Shown in pieces: positions 45,218 to 54,671 of a stretch of 64,000 nt of DNA. The translations under genes were made by a program, and so were the position numbers. Location of the stretch: the NCBI GenBank assembly GCA_964523405.1, contig CAZGAQ010000016.1, forward strand, positions 28,827 to 92,826. Direction: 5' to 3'. The stretch is from CAZGAQ01 sp964523405 (GTDB lineage: Bacteria > Planctomycetota > Phycisphaerae > UBA1845 > Fen-1342). Every line of letters begins with the position of its first letter. The first letter of the stretch is position 1. A model generated the notes under the pieces. The model was not told the DNA's origin. It did no database searches and saw nothing but the letters and a program-made list of their open reading frames with translations.

Positions 45218-45237
45218 TGGACCGACCGGTCTACAAT
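45208..45237 (+). promoter_or_regulatory. Candidate sigma-70 promoter for the E1 alpha/beta genes
   Basis: TTGGTC at 45208-45213 and TACAAT at 45232-45237 are spaced by 18 bases, about 63 bases before the GTG start. The -10 matches the consensus at 5 of 6 positions. Confidence 0.35.
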
Positions 45238-45300
45238 CAGTCGCGTTGGCGCAGTTCCAGGGCCAGATTCGACGCACCGTCCAACGGAGCGAGGTGACCC

Positions 45301-46407
45301 GTGCCCCGTGAGTCCGTCCCAATCGCCCGTCGCGTGGAGCGGCTATCCGTCCTGACTGCCGAAGGGCAACTCGACGACAGCCTCGAGCCGCACCTACCCG
45401 TCCCCGACCTCCACCGGCTCTACAAAACCATGCTGGCCGCGCGCCGCCTCGACGAGCGCTGTCTCCAGCTTCAGCGCCAGGGCCGCATGGGCACCTACGG
45501 CCCGAGCAAGGGCCAGGAAGCCGCCTCCCTCGGCGTCGCCTACGCTCTCCACCAGACCGACTGGCTCGTCCCCACCTTCCGCGAGGTGGCCGCGCTCCTC
45601 TGGCGCGGCTGGCCCATGCACACCTGGATGCTCTACTGGGGCGGCCACGAAGCCGGCAACCTCGTCCCGCCCGGTCTGCGCGACCTCCCCGTCTGCGTGC
45701 CCATCGCTTCGCAGTGCCAGTACGGCATGGGCATCGCCTGGGCCTGCAAGCTCCGCGGCGAAGGCCACGTCGCCGTGGCGTTCTGCGGCGATGGCGGCAC
45801 CTCCGAGGGCGACTTCCACGAAGCGCTCAACTTTGCCGGTGTCTACAACCTTCCCCTCGTCACCGTCGTCCAGAACAACCAGTGGGCCATCTCCATCCCG
45901 CGCAAACGTCAGACCGCCAGTCTCACCATCGCCGAAAAGGCTGTCGCCTACGGCATGGATGGCGTGCAGGTCGACGGCAACGACCTCCTCGCCGTCATCG
46001 TCGCCACGCGTGAAGCCCTGGAGAAAGCCCGCACCGGCGGGGGGCCCACGCTCATCGAGGCCGTCACGTACCGCCTCTCCATGCATACCACCGCCGACGA
46101 CCCCAAGAAGTACCGCAAGGACGAGGAGGTCCGCGAGTGGGAGCCGCGCGACCCGCTGCCGCGCCTGCAGGCCTATCTCCACAAGAAAGGCCTGCTCGAC
46201 GACAAGGTCCAACGCGTCATCGACGAGGAGATCGCCGCCGAGCTCGAGACCGCCGTGCACAACTACGAGACCTATCGCGCCGATCCGGCCGATTTCCTCC
46301 GCCACGTGTATCAGACGATGACGCCCGAGTTGCAGCGGCAGCAGGCCGAACTGCAGGCCCTGCTCGCCGCCCGCCAACCCGCTCCGACGCTCGCGCCGGT
46401 TTCGTGA
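45301..46407 (+). CDS. pdhA: 2-oxoacid dehydrogenase E1 component, alpha subunit
   Basis: This is the thiamine diphosphate-binding alpha subunit of a pyruvate or branched-chain 2-oxoacid dehydrogenase E1. The 368-residue protein shows the TPP motif GDGGTSEGDFHEALNFAG (about residues 161-178), ending in the NN of VVQNNQWAISIP. LYKTMLAARRLDERCLQLQR, KGQEAASLGVAYALHQTDW and the phosphorylation-loop-like YRLSMHTTADDPKKYR are also present. GTG start with GGAGCGAGG upstream. The beta subunit gene follows after 60 bases. No E2 or E3 gene follows, so pdhA is a family name, and the natural 2-oxoacid could be pyruvate, acetoin or a branched-chain acid. Confidence 0.9.
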   Translation: MPRESVPIARRVERLSVLTAEGQLDDSLEPHLPVPDLHRLYKTMLAARRLDERCLQLQRQGRMGTYGPSKGQEAASLGVAYALHQTDWLVPTFREVAALLWRGWPMHTWMLYWGGHEAGNLVPPGLRDLPVCVPIASQCQYGMGIAWACKLRGEGHVAVAFCGDGGTSEGDFHEALNFAGVYNLPLVTVVQNNQWAISIPRKRQTASLTIAEKAVAYGMDGVQVDGNDLLAVIVATREALEKARTGGGPTLIEAVTYRLSMHTTADDPKKYRKDEEVREWEPRDPLPRLQAYLHKKGLLDDKVQRVIDEEIAAELETAVHNYETYRADPADFLRHVYQTMTPELQRQQAELQALLAARQPAPTLAPVS

Positions 46408-46467
46408 CTTTCGACCCCGCACAGCCCCGCGCGTTTGCCGCGCGACCCGACTAGAACGGAGGCTGCC

Positions 46468-47448
46468 GTGGCCCAGCTAACGATGGTCAAAGCCCTGAAT
46501 CTCGCCCTCGCCGAAGCCATGCGCGAGAACCCCCATGTGCTCCTGCTCGGCCAGGACGTCGGCCAGGACGAAGGGGTCTTCCGCGTCTCCGAAGGCCTGC
46601 TCCAGGAGTTCGGCCCGAGCCGCTGCATGGACACGCCCCTCGCCGAGGCCGCCATCATCGGTGGGGGGGTCGGCCTGGCCATCGCCGGCTTCATCCCTAT
46701 CTGCGAGCTGCAGTTCGACGGCTTCTCTTTCCAGGCCTTCCACCAGATCGAGAACCACGTCCGCCGCTTCCGCTATCGCACGCGTGGCCGCTACACCTGC
46801 CCGATGGTCATTCGCATGCCCTATGGCGGTGGCATCCGCGCTGTCGAGCACCACAGCGAGGCCCCCGAGGCGACGTACGCCCACCTCGCCGGCCTCAAGG
46901 TCGTCCTGCCTTCCGGGCCGCGCAACGCCCGCGCGCTGCTCCGCGCCGCCATTCTCGACCCCGACCCCGTCATCTTCTTCGAGCCCAAGGCCATCTACCG
47001 CTCGTTCCGCGAGGAAGTTCCCGACACGCCCGAGACGCTGCCGATCGGGAAGGGCGTGGTGGCCCGGCCCGGCTCCGACGTCACCCTCATCACCTACGGC
47101 GCCATGGTCCGCCCCGTACTCGAGGCCGCCGAGGAATTGGCCGAAGAGCACGGCGTCAGCGCCGAAGTCCTCGACCTGCTGTGCGTCGCCCCGCTCGACG
47201 GCGCCCTCATCAACACCAGCGTCCGCAAGACCGGCCGGGCCGTCGTCGTCCACGAAGCCCCGCGGCACTGCGGCGTCGGCGCCGAGATCGTGACGCGGAT
47301 CGTCGAGGACAGCCTGCTCTACCTCGAAGCCCCCGTGAAGCGCGTTACCGGCTATGACACCGTTATTCCGTATTTCCAGAACGAGCTGACGTATCTGCCC
47401 GACGCGCGGCGGGTCGTGGCCGCCACGCTGGAGACCATCCGCTTCTAG
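46468..47448 (+). CDS. pdhB: 2-oxoacid dehydrogenase E1 component, beta subunit
   Basis: This 326-residue protein is the transketolase-like beta subunit that completes the alpha2beta2 E1. Hallmarks are LTMVKALNLALAEAMRENPH, LLLGQDVGQDEGVFR, DTPLAEAAIIGGGVGLAIAG, EHHSEAPEATYAHLAGLKVV and, near the end, KTGRAVVVHEAPRHCG. GTG at 46468 has ACGGAGG at optimal spacing; the in-frame sequence further upstream overlaps the spacer and lacks support. It is cotranscribed with the alpha gene. An M42 peptidase is convergent downstream, so the rest of the complex is encoded elsewhere. Confidence 0.92.
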   Translation: MAQLTMVKALNLALAEAMRENPHVLLLGQDVGQDEGVFRVSEGLLQEFGPSRCMDTPLAEAAIIGGGVGLAIAGFIPICELQFDGFSFQAFHQIENHVRRFRYRTRGRYTCPMVIRMPYGGGIRAVEHHSEAPEATYAHLAGLKVVLPSGPRNARALLRAAILDPDPVIFFEPKAIYRSFREEVPDTPETLPIGKGVVARPGSDVTLITYGAMVRPVLEAAEELAEEHGVSAEVLDLLCVAPLDGALINTSVRKTGRAVVVHEAPRHCGVGAEIVTRIVEDSLLYLEAPVKRVTGYDTVIPYFQNELTYLPDARRVVAATLETIRF

Positions 47449-47473
47449 GCGGCTGGGCGGCGCGGACGGGGCG

Positions 47474-48637
47474 CTAGGCGCCGAGCCACGCGGCGATCAG
47501 GGCTACCGCGGCCAGGGCGTCCTTGCGATGCACCGCCTCGGTGATCGTGTGGATGTACCGAGTCGGCACGGAAATCGTGATGGTCTTGATGCCGGCGCGC
47601 GCCTTCTGCACGGCGCCCGCGTCAGTGCCACCGCGCGGCAGGATCTCGCGCTGGAAGGGGATGCGCTTCTTTGTGGCCAGGGCGACGAACTCGTCGAAGA
47701 GTCCGCGGTGACTGATGCTGGCGCCGTCCATGACCTTGATGGCGACGCCCTTGCCGAACTCGGTGATGGCCAGGTCCTTGCCGACGCCGGGGGTGTCGCA
47801 GCACAGTGTCGTATCGATGACCAGTCCGATGTCCGGGTCGATCCCGTAGGCCGCGGCTGTCGCGCCGCGCAGGCCCACCTCCTCCTGCACGCAAGCCACG
47901 AAGTAGACGTCATGCGCCAAGCCGGTCGCAGGAGTGGCCTTGGCGCGGCGCGCGGGGCGGGCGGGCGAGGCGGCCGCGCTCGTGGCGGGTTCGATCGGGA
48001 CGAGATAGTCGAGGCCGCACGCCTGGCGGATGGCGTTGATCCCGACCCACAGGGCGATGCGGTTGTCCATCGCCTTGCCGCAGACGGCGTCGCCGATCAA
48101 CTCGGTGGATTGGACGAGCGTGACCGGGTCGCCGATTTCGACGAGCTTGAGGACTTCGGCCTTGGGGCGGCACAGGTCGACGCAGAAGTCGGTGATTTCG
48201 GGAATCTTCTTCTTGTCCTCGTCGGAGGCGATGTGCACGGGCTTGCCGGCCGGGTTCAGGATGCCCAGCAGGTCCTGCTTACCGTGGACGATGACGCGAC
48301 GGGCGAAGAGGTTGCGGGTGTCGAAGCCGCCCACGTTGTGGATGCGAACAAAGCCGTTCTCGTCGACGTGGCGGACATAGAAGCCGATTTCGTCCATGTG
48401 GCAGGCCAGCATGACGCGCAGCGGCCGGTCGGCGGCGGCGCGGCCCTTCTTCAGTATGCGGGTGGCGCGCTTCAGGCAGATGAGATTGCCCATGGGGTCG
48501 ACGCGGGTCTCGTCCCACAGGCCCTCGGTCTGGACGAGGATCAGCTCACGGACGCGCTCCTCGCGGCCGGGGATGCCGGGCGTCTCGTTGAGCTGCTTGA
48601 GGAACGCAAATGGACCGAAGTCGGCGGTGATCTTCAT
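47474..48637 (-). CDS. M42-family metallo-aminopeptidase (glutamyl aminopeptidase-like)
   Basis: The 387-residue enzyme is a tetrahedral M42 aminopeptidase (FrvX/PepA-like) that trims short peptides. Metal-binding and catalytic segments are visible: ACHMDEIGFYVRHVD (His, Asp), CGKAMDNRIALWVGI (Asp), VQEEVGLRGA (Glu-Glu) and VIDTTLC (Asp). The final His is in PTRYIHTITEAVHRKD. A 20-residue Ala/Pro/Arg-rich insert sits near residues 215-237, just before the QEEVG segment. The ATG at 48637 matches the family N terminus; the long in-frame extension is Arg-rich and rejected. It is monocistronic, between the convergent E1 genes and a divergent membrane protein gene. Confidence 0.9.
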   Translation of the reverse strand: MKITADFGPFAFLKQLNETPGIPGREERVRELILVQTEGLWDETRVDPMGNLICLKRATRILKKGRAAADRPLRVMLACHMDEIGFYVRHVDENGFVRIHNVGGFDTRNLFARRVIVHGKQDLLGILNPAGKPVHIASDEDKKKIPEITDFCVDLCRPKAEVLKLVEIGDPVTLVQSTELIGDAVCGKAMDNRIALWVGINAIRQACGLDYLVPIEPATSAAASPARPARRAKATPATGLAHDVYFVACVQEEVGLRGATAAAYGIDPDIGLVIDTTLCCDTPGVGKDLAITEFGKGVAIKVMDGASISHRGLFDEFVALATKKRIPFQREILPRGGTDAGAVQKARAGIKTITISVPTRYIHTITEAVHRKDALAAVALIAAWLGA

Positions 48638-48927
48638 ACGGCACCCTGAACGTGAGAATGTTTCGGTGCGCACCACGAATGCAGACGAGACGCAGTGTAC
48701 GCGCGGAAGCGGACCATCGCCAGAGGGGCTGCGGCGCTCCGGTCGTGGGTGCATCCGCGCGCGCGGCACCGCGGTATAAGGGCCGGATATGCTGCGCGCC
48801 CCCCGCGCCAGTTGCGTGCCGAATTGGCCGCCGGGACGATGCCCGTGAGGTGCGGTGCGCGGTAGGATGCCGCGCCGTCGTCGGCGGGTATCGGTCGCGT
48901 GCGGCCGTCCAGACAAGGCGGGTGTGC

Positions 48928-50967
48928 ATGAAACCGGGCAGCATCTTGATTGCGGCAGTGATCCTGGCGGCGGTGTGGGCGAGCGGGGCCGCAGCGCAAG
49001 AGACTTCCTCCCGACCCGCCTCCAGCGCAAGCGCGCCGGCCGCCCAGGCGCGGCCCCGATCCCGGCCGGCGGCGCAGTCACCCCCGGTCGAGCGTCCAGC
49101 GCGCGGCCGTTCGCCCAAGGTTGCACCGCGCGTCTCCACGGCGATGCTGTTGTGGCCCAGCCTGGACGGCACGACGCTGGCGTGGTTCGGCGCGATTGTG
49201 ATTCTCGCGCTGACTTTGCGGCTGAAGCCGGTGCTATGCACGCGCAACCTGGACGGCATCGTGCTGGCGGGAATGTGCATTCTGTTGGCGCTGCGGGGCG
49301 CAACGCACGAGCCACACGGCAGCGGGCATTCCGGCCAGTGGTGGGCCTACGCATTGCTGGCAGGGACAGCCGTGTACTGGGCGGCGCGGGGGGTCTACGT
49401 GCTTGCCGGGCGGCGCCTCGCGGCTCCGGAGACGGCCGTGCCGAGCGGTGCCCTGGCCGTGCTCCTGGCGGCCGCTCTGGCCATCAACATCGTCGGTATC
49501 GCGCTGGCGCCGGTGGCACCGGGGGCGCAGGCGGGGTTGGTGGGCGGTCTGCATCTGGCGGATACGGGCAAACTGCCGTACGGGGAGATGCCGCAAGCGG
49601 ACGCCTACGGCCCCTTGCACTACGCGCTGTACGCCGGAGCTCTCCAACTCCCGCTTGCACACCACGTGAGCGACAGCCAGGCTCAAGAAGTACCCATGCG
49701 GTGGGCCAACCGCAGCGAGTGGATGCAGGGCACGTGGTGGGAGGACAATGAGCTGCCGGTGGTGCGCGTGGTCAATGCCGCCCTGCTGATCGCCCTGGTG
49801 GCAGGGGTCTACGTGCTTGGACGGCAACTCAGTTCAGCGGCGACGGCGCTCACGATGGTGGCGCTGTTGGCCGCCTTCGTCGGAACCCTGGAAGGGCTGG
49901 TCCGTCCGGAGGTTATGTTGCCCGGCGTGCTGCTGACGTGGACCCTTGTGTGCGCTCTGATCCCGGGCATCGGGGGGTTGCTCAGTGTGCTGCTGCTGGT
50001 GGCGGCGGGGCTATGCTGGCCGTGGGCGTGGCTGGGACTCCCAGCCCTGCTGGCCTGGCTCTGGCGGCGCGGCGTGGCCGCGCTGCTGGGCAGCGTCCTG
50101 GGGCTGGTGGCGGGCGCGGCGCTGGCGGGGCTAGGCGTGCTGGCGTTCGTCCAGCCGGCGTTGCCGCGTGCGGACGGTGCCCTTGCCCTGGCCGATCAGC
50201 CGGCGAAATACGTAGCCCGGTTGCAGGACGACGGCACGCTGGTCGTCGATCGCGCAGCGGCGCAGGTCCCGCTGGCGAACCCGCGCGTGCTGACGCGGCC
50301 CGGTTGGCGGTACCTGCTCAACGCGGAGACGACGGACCTGCGCAGGACCGCGGCTGGCGCCGCGGGGCTGGCCATTGATTGGCCCAACGGGGTGGCTGAC
50401 GATGCCATCCGCTTTCGCGATGTGCAGGCAGAGGGGGATGCCGCGCCGAAGCTCCAGTCCGCATACCGTGCGGCCGTGGCGGCCCTGCCGGCCAGCGCGC
50501 GCCTGCTGGTGGCCCTGCGGACGCTGCTCGAAGCCACCTGGATGCCGGCGCAACCGGCCAGTGCCCCGTTCAAGACGGCCTGGGCTGTGTGGAGCGGTAC
50601 GGCGACGCTGGAGAACCCGTGGCTCTGGATCCGTCGTGGCAGCAAGGTCGCGGCGGCGATGCTGGTGTTCTGGGCGACCCTGGCGATCTTTCTGGGGCGG
50701 CGGACCCGCCCGCGCAGCCTCATCGGTGGGCTGCTGATTGCGCTGGCGGCGGGCCTCGTGGCTTGCGAGGCCGGTCCGGTGATGAACTTGCTGTGGCTTT
50801 TGCCGCCGGTCCTGGCGCTGTGGGCGCTGCCGGACGAGTCACCCGGAGTGGGTGTGATGCGGCCGTCGGCCGTGGCGGTGCCGCCGGTGCCGGTGACGGC
50901 TGGGCCAGACTCCGCGGAGCCAAGGATCACGGTGGAAGGGCGGCCCGGCACGGTTTCCACGACTTAG
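48928..50967 (+). CDS. Polytopic membrane protein, possible GT-C glycosyltransferase
   Basis: The 679-residue protein has a signal-like N terminus (MKPGSILIAAVILAAVWASG), an Ala/Arg/Pro-rich linker (about 25-75) and about ten transmembrane helices. The segment HLADTGKLPYGEMPQADAYG (about residues 212-232) resembles the first external loop of GT-C/GT87-like polyprenyl-sugar transferases. A short soluble region around 420-520 interrupts the helices. No definite family is recognised, so the transferase idea is inference. The ATG at 48928 is chosen because the signal-like helix starts there; the longer upstream frame is Arg-rich. It is monocistronic, followed by guaA after 113 bases. Confidence 0.68.
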   Translation: MKPGSILIAAVILAAVWASGAAAQETSSRPASSASAPAAQARPRSRPAAQSPPVERPARGRSPKVAPRVSTAMLLWPSLDGTTLAWFGAIVILALTLRLKPVLCTRNLDGIVLAGMCILLALRGATHEPHGSGHSGQWWAYALLAGTAVYWAARGVYVLAGRRLAAPETAVPSGALAVLLAAALAINIVGIALAPVAPGAQAGLVGGLHLADTGKLPYGEMPQADAYGPLHYALYAGALQLPLAHHVSDSQAQEVPMRWANRSEWMQGTWWEDNELPVVRVVNAALLIALVAGVYVLGRQLSSAATALTMVALLAAFVGTLEGLVRPEVMLPGVLLTWTLVCALIPGIGGLLSVLLLVAAGLCWPWAWLGLPALLAWLWRRGVAALLGSVLGLVAGAALAGLGVLAFVQPALPRADGALALADQPAKYVARLQDDGTLVVDRAAAQVPLANPRVLTRPGWRYLLNAETTDLRRTAAGAAGLAIDWPNGVADDAIRFRDVQAEGDAAPKLQSAYRAAVAALPASARLLVALRTLLEATWMPAQPASAPFKTAWAVWSGTATLENPWLWIRRGSKVAAAMLVFWATLAIFLGRRTRPRSLIGGLLIALAAGLVACEAGPVMNLLWLLPPVLALWALPDESPGVGVMRPSAVAVPPVPVTAGPDSAEPRITVEGRPGTVSTT

Positions 50968-51080
50968 GCGGGCCGACAGGGGCGTGTCGGCGGTTCGTGC
51001 GCTGTTTCGGGGCCGCCCGGACGATGCGCGGTTGACGTGCGGGATTTGACCCGCGTGCGACGGCGCGGTATCGATTCCAC

Positions 51081-52634
51081 ATGGAACCGCGTGAAACGAT
51101 CGCCATCCTCGACTTTGGCAGCCAGTATTCCCAACTGATCGCGCGACGGGTGCGCGAAAACCACGTGTTCAGCGAGCTCCTGTCGCCGGACGTCAGCCCG
51201 GCACGGCTGCGGGCGCTGGGGATCAAGGGCATCATCCTCTCGGGCGGGCCGTCGAGCGTCTACGCGGCGGGGGCGCCGCGCTGCGACGCCGGTATCTTCG
51301 AGATCGGTGTTCCGGTGCTGGGCATCTGCTACGGCATGCAGATCGCCTGCCAGCTCCTGGGGGGCGAGGTGCGCGCCGGGCAGACGCGCGAGTACGGCCG
51401 GGTGCGGCTGCACGTCGACACGCCCGCGGGCGTGCTGGCCCACATGCCCGCCGAAGCCTTCGCCTGGATGAGCCATGGCGACGTCGTGATGCAGATTTCG
51501 CCGGACTTCGAGGCCCTGGCCCACACCGCCGCCTGTCCGCTCGCGGCCGTGCGGCATAAGACCCGTCCCGTGTTCGGCGTGCAGTTCCATCCGGAAGTGA
51601 CGCACACGCCGCAGGGTGAGCAGATTCTGCGCAACTTCGTGTACGACATCTGCGGCTGCAAGGGCAACTGGCGCGTGCAGAACGTGATCGAGGCGTCGGT
51701 CGAGGCGATTCGCCGCCAGGTGGGTCCGCGCGACCGCGTCATCTGCGGATTGTCCGGCGGGGTGGATAGCAGTGTGACGGCCGCCCTCGTGCAGCGGGCG
51801 ATTGGGGAGCGGCTGGTGTGCATCTTCGTGGACAACGGACTGTGCCGACGGCGCGAGGCGGAGGTTGTGGAGATGACCTTCCGCGACCACTTCGGCATGG
51901 ATTTGCGCGTCGTTGATGCGGCCGACCGTTTCCTGGACAAGCTCGAGGGCGTGTTGGATCCGCAGGTCAAGCGGCAGATCATCGGACATGAGTTCATCGC
52001 CGTGTTCAAGCAGGAGGCGACGCAGATTCCCGGGGCGCGCTTCCTGGCGCAAGGCACGATCTACCCGGATGTGATCGAGTCCGGCCACGGCGTGGCGGGG
52101 CATGCGGCGGTGATCAAGTCGCACCACAACGTCGGTGGGCTGCCGGCGGAGCTGGGGTTCGAGCTGGTGGAGCCGCTGCGCGAGCTGTTCAAGGACGAGG
52201 TGCGCCTGGTGGGCGAGGCGCTGGGGCTGCCCGAGGCGCTCATCTGGCGGCATCCCTTCCCGGGGCCCGGGCTGGCGGTGCGCATCGCGGGCGAGATCAC
52301 GCGCGCGCGCCTGGAACTGCTGCGGTCTGCGGACGAGATTCTGCTCGAAGAGCTGCTGGCCGCGAACTGGTACCGCAAGGTCGCGCAGGGGTTCGCCGTG
52401 CTCGTGCCCGTGGCGAGCGTGGGCGTGATGGGCGACGGCCGATCGTACGAAGGGCAGCATCTGTGCGTGATCCGGCTGGTGGAGTCGAAGGACTTCATGA
52501 CGGCGGACTGGGTGCGGATCGACAACGAGGTGCTGGCGACGGTCAGCAACCGGATCATCAACGAGGTGCGCGGGATCAACCGCGTGGCATACGATATTTC
52601 GAGCAAGCCGCCCAGCACGATTGAGTGGCAGTGA
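51081..52634 (+). CDS. guaA: GMP synthase (glutamine-hydrolysing)
   Basis: GuaA converts XMP to GMP. The 517-residue protein has an N-terminal glutamine amidotransferase domain with the catalytic Cys in VPVLGICYGMQIACQLLGG and His-Glu in FGVQFHPEVTHT. The ATP-pyrophosphatase domain has the P-loop GLSGGVDSSVTAAL. The C-terminal dimerisation domain ends INRVAYDISSKPPSTIEWQ. IWRHPFPGPGLAVRI is the diagnostic XMP-binding segment. Length and domain order are standard. There is no clear Shine-Dalgarno sequence. It is followed after 56 bases by an oxidoreductase gene on the same strand. Confidence 0.97.
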   Translation: MEPRETIAILDFGSQYSQLIARRVRENHVFSELLSPDVSPARLRALGIKGIILSGGPSSVYAAGAPRCDAGIFEIGVPVLGICYGMQIACQLLGGEVRAGQTREYGRVRLHVDTPAGVLAHMPAEAFAWMSHGDVVMQISPDFEALAHTAACPLAAVRHKTRPVFGVQFHPEVTHTPQGEQILRNFVYDICGCKGNWRVQNVIEASVEAIRRQVGPRDRVICGLSGGVDSSVTAALVQRAIGERLVCIFVDNGLCRRREAEVVEMTFRDHFGMDLRVVDAADRFLDKLEGVLDPQVKRQIIGHEFIAVFKQEATQIPGARFLAQGTIYPDVIESGHGVAGHAAVIKSHHNVGGLPAELGFELVEPLRELFKDEVRLVGEALGLPEALIWRHPFPGPGLAVRIAGEITRARLELLRSADEILLEELLAANWYRKVAQGFAVLVPVASVGVMGDGRSYEGQHLCVIRLVESKDFMTADWVRIDNEVLATVSNRIINEVRGINRVAYDISSKPPSTIEWQ

Positions 52635-52690
52635 GCGCCCGTGCGAAGCGGGGTGTAATTCCTGCAGGCAGACATCAGGCGAGAAGAAGC

Positions 52691-53752
52691 ATGAGTAAAC
52701 TGCGTTTCGGCATCTGCGGACTGGGTTGCATGGGGCGAAATCACTTCCGGCGTGTGCAGCAGCACCCGCAAGCGCAGGTCGTGGCCGTGTGCGACAACGA
52801 TGAGCGCCGCCGGCTGGGCGACTGGAACGACGCGCTGGGCAACCTGGATGCCGTGACCACAGACGGCGGGCGCGTGTCGATGGCAGGGATTCAGGCGTAT
52901 GCGACGCCCGAGGAATTGGTGCGCGATCCGAATGTGGACGTCGTGCTGGTGGCCCTGCCGACCCCGTTGCACGCTCCGATTGCGGTGGCGGCGCTGGAGC
53001 AGGGCAAGCACGTGCTGACCGAGAAGCCGATGGCGTACCGGCCGGGCGAATGCAACCAGATGATTGCGGCGGCGGAGGCGGCGGGCAAGACGCTGATGGT
53101 GGCGCAGTGCATCCGCTTCTGGCCGCAGTACGAGCTCATCAAGCAGTATGTGGACGAGGGGCGGATCGGGCGTGTGCGCTTTGCGGTGCTGCGGCGGCTG
53201 GGCAGTCCGCCGACGTACTCGATGGGCGACTGGCTGCTGGACGGTCGGCAGAGCGGCGGAGCGATCCTGGACCTGCACGTGCACGACATCGACTTCGCGC
53301 AGCACCTGCTCGGTATGCCGCACACCGTCTATGCCCAGGGCGTCCCCGGCGCGACCGGCGGGATCAACCACATCGTCGCGACCTACGGCTACCCGGATGG
53401 GCGGTACGCGGTGATCGAGGGCGGGTGGGCGTTCGCGGCGCCGCGGCCATTTGAGATGGGCATCGCGGTCCACGGCGAGCGCGGCACACTGGAATGGAAC
53501 TCGCTGCGTGGCGACGACGTGCAGTACTACTCCGGTGGTAGAGAGGTGCAGGCGCTGCCATGCCGCGGCGACGCTTACGAGCGCGAGCTGGACTACTTCA
53601 TCGACTGCGTGCGCAACGGTCGGCCGGTGGAGCGGTGTTCGCCGGCGTCCACCCGAAACAGCATTTCGTTGGCCTGGCTGGAGCGGCGCTCCGTGGAACT
53701 GAACCGTCAGCTCAACGTGAATGAACGGCTGCGTGACGCGTGGGGGGACTAG
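52691..53752 (+). CDS. Gfo/Idh/MocA-family oxidoreductase
   Basis: The 353-residue protein has an N-terminal Rossmann domain (LRFGICGLGCMGRNHFRRV, then VVAVCDNDERRRLGD), the family's EKPMAYRPGE motif with the conserved Lys, and a C-terminal beta-sheet domain with GGAILDLHVHDIDFAQHLLG (the His-Asp catalytic region). Members oxidise sugars or inositols with NAD(P). The ATG at 52691 follows GAGAAG. It lies 56 bases after guaA and may be cotranscribed. The substrate is unknown; planctomycetes encode many of these enzymes for sugar degradation. Confidence 0.9.
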   Translation: MSKLRFGICGLGCMGRNHFRRVQQHPQAQVVAVCDNDERRRLGDWNDALGNLDAVTTDGGRVSMAGIQAYATPEELVRDPNVDVVLVALPTPLHAPIAVAALEQGKHVLTEKPMAYRPGECNQMIAAAEAAGKTLMVAQCIRFWPQYELIKQYVDEGRIGRVRFAVLRRLGSPPTYSMGDWLLDGRQSGGAILDLHVHDIDFAQHLLGMPHTVYAQGVPGATGGINHIVATYGYPDGRYAVIEGGWAFAAPRPFEMGIAVHGERGTLEWNSLRGDDVQYYSGGREVQALPCRGDAYERELDYFIDCVRNGRPVERCSPASTRNSISLAWLERRSVELNRQLNVNERLRDAWGD

Positions 53753-53918
53753 CGCGACCGGGCAGGCTGCCGGCTGCGGCGCCGGTCGTGCGCGTCCCCC
53801 GCGCGTTTTCGGACGCGGCGGCGGCGTGGCCCAGAAAAGGTGGCGGTGGGCCGCGCCGCTCGCGATCCGGAAGTGCGGCGGTTGACTGCGCCGGCGGTGC
53901 GGCGGCTAGCATTGGCTG

Positions 53919-54242
53919 ATGCTGAAGGTCTCACTGACTGTCGCCGTTTCCGCACTGGCGCTTCTCGTGACGACGGGTTGCGCCTCGGACCGCACGGCCG
54001 TGCTGGTGGCATCCGCGATGGCGCCGCGTGTGCCAAATCTGGCGCTTTCCCCCCAGCCGGACCGGACGTTGCTGGCGATGCAATTCCCGCGCGACGATTG
54101 GCCGGCCATGGAGCGTGGCTACCGTTTTGAGGACACGATTGAGTACAACGTGTTCGGCTACGAATACCAGATGAATTTTGACGAGAACGGGGGGCTGTTC
54201 TGGGGGTCCGAAGTCGTCGGGTCGGGGGCGCTGGTGCGCTGA
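53919..54242 (+). CDS. Small lipoprotein of unknown function
   Basis: The 107-residue protein begins MLKVSLTVAVSALALLVTTG followed by Cys21, a good lipobox (VTTGC). The mature part has no family I recognise; it contains AMQFPRDDWPAMERGYRFED and a YNVFGYEYQMNF strand near the end, ending GSGALVR. No strong ribosome-binding site is visible. The genes on both sides run in the same direction, with 166 bases before and 429 after. It could be a surface-exposed lipoprotein of a short conserved type, but nothing more can be said. Confidence 0.6.
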   Translation: MLKVSLTVAVSALALLVTTGCASDRTAVLVASAMAPRVPNLALSPQPDRTLLAMQFPRDDWPAMERGYRFEDTIEYNVFGYEYQMNFDENGGLFWGSEVVGSGALVR

Positions 54243-54671
54243 GTCAAGCCGCACACGCCGTATCGTCAGCGGGGCGTCCACGTCGCACAAACAGATGACA
54301 GCCGCGGGTCGAGACTTCGGCGGAAAATCGTGGAAGCAGTAGGCGCAACGCGGGGCATTTATACACTAACGCACATCGGGTCGGCGGTACCGTTGGGCCG
54401 GGGCACCGCGGCAGGTCTATTCCAAGGCAGAATGGGAACCCACTTCCCGCCGTGCAAGTCCATACTGCGCGACCGGTGACGTAGCCGGACAGCGGCCGGC
54501 GGGGTTCGTCGGTCGTTCCGAGCATACGCGGGGTCCGTTCGCCAAGGGAGCCTGGCCAGGCCGGCGATCGCATGAATCCGCGCCACGGAGCAGCGCGGCG
54601 TCGTGCTGCTGATGGCGGCGAAGGGGCTCGGGGCCGCTAGGGCTGTCTCGGCGGCCGAAGGAGGAAACACC
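54243..54671. other. Intergenic region before the WRDID-tailed secreted gene
   Basis: No gene is supported in this 429-base stretch. It contains an AT-rich patch (ATTTATACACTAACG, near 54358), the only promoter-like part. It ends with GGAGGAAACACC, the RBS of the next gene. Confidence 0.45.
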
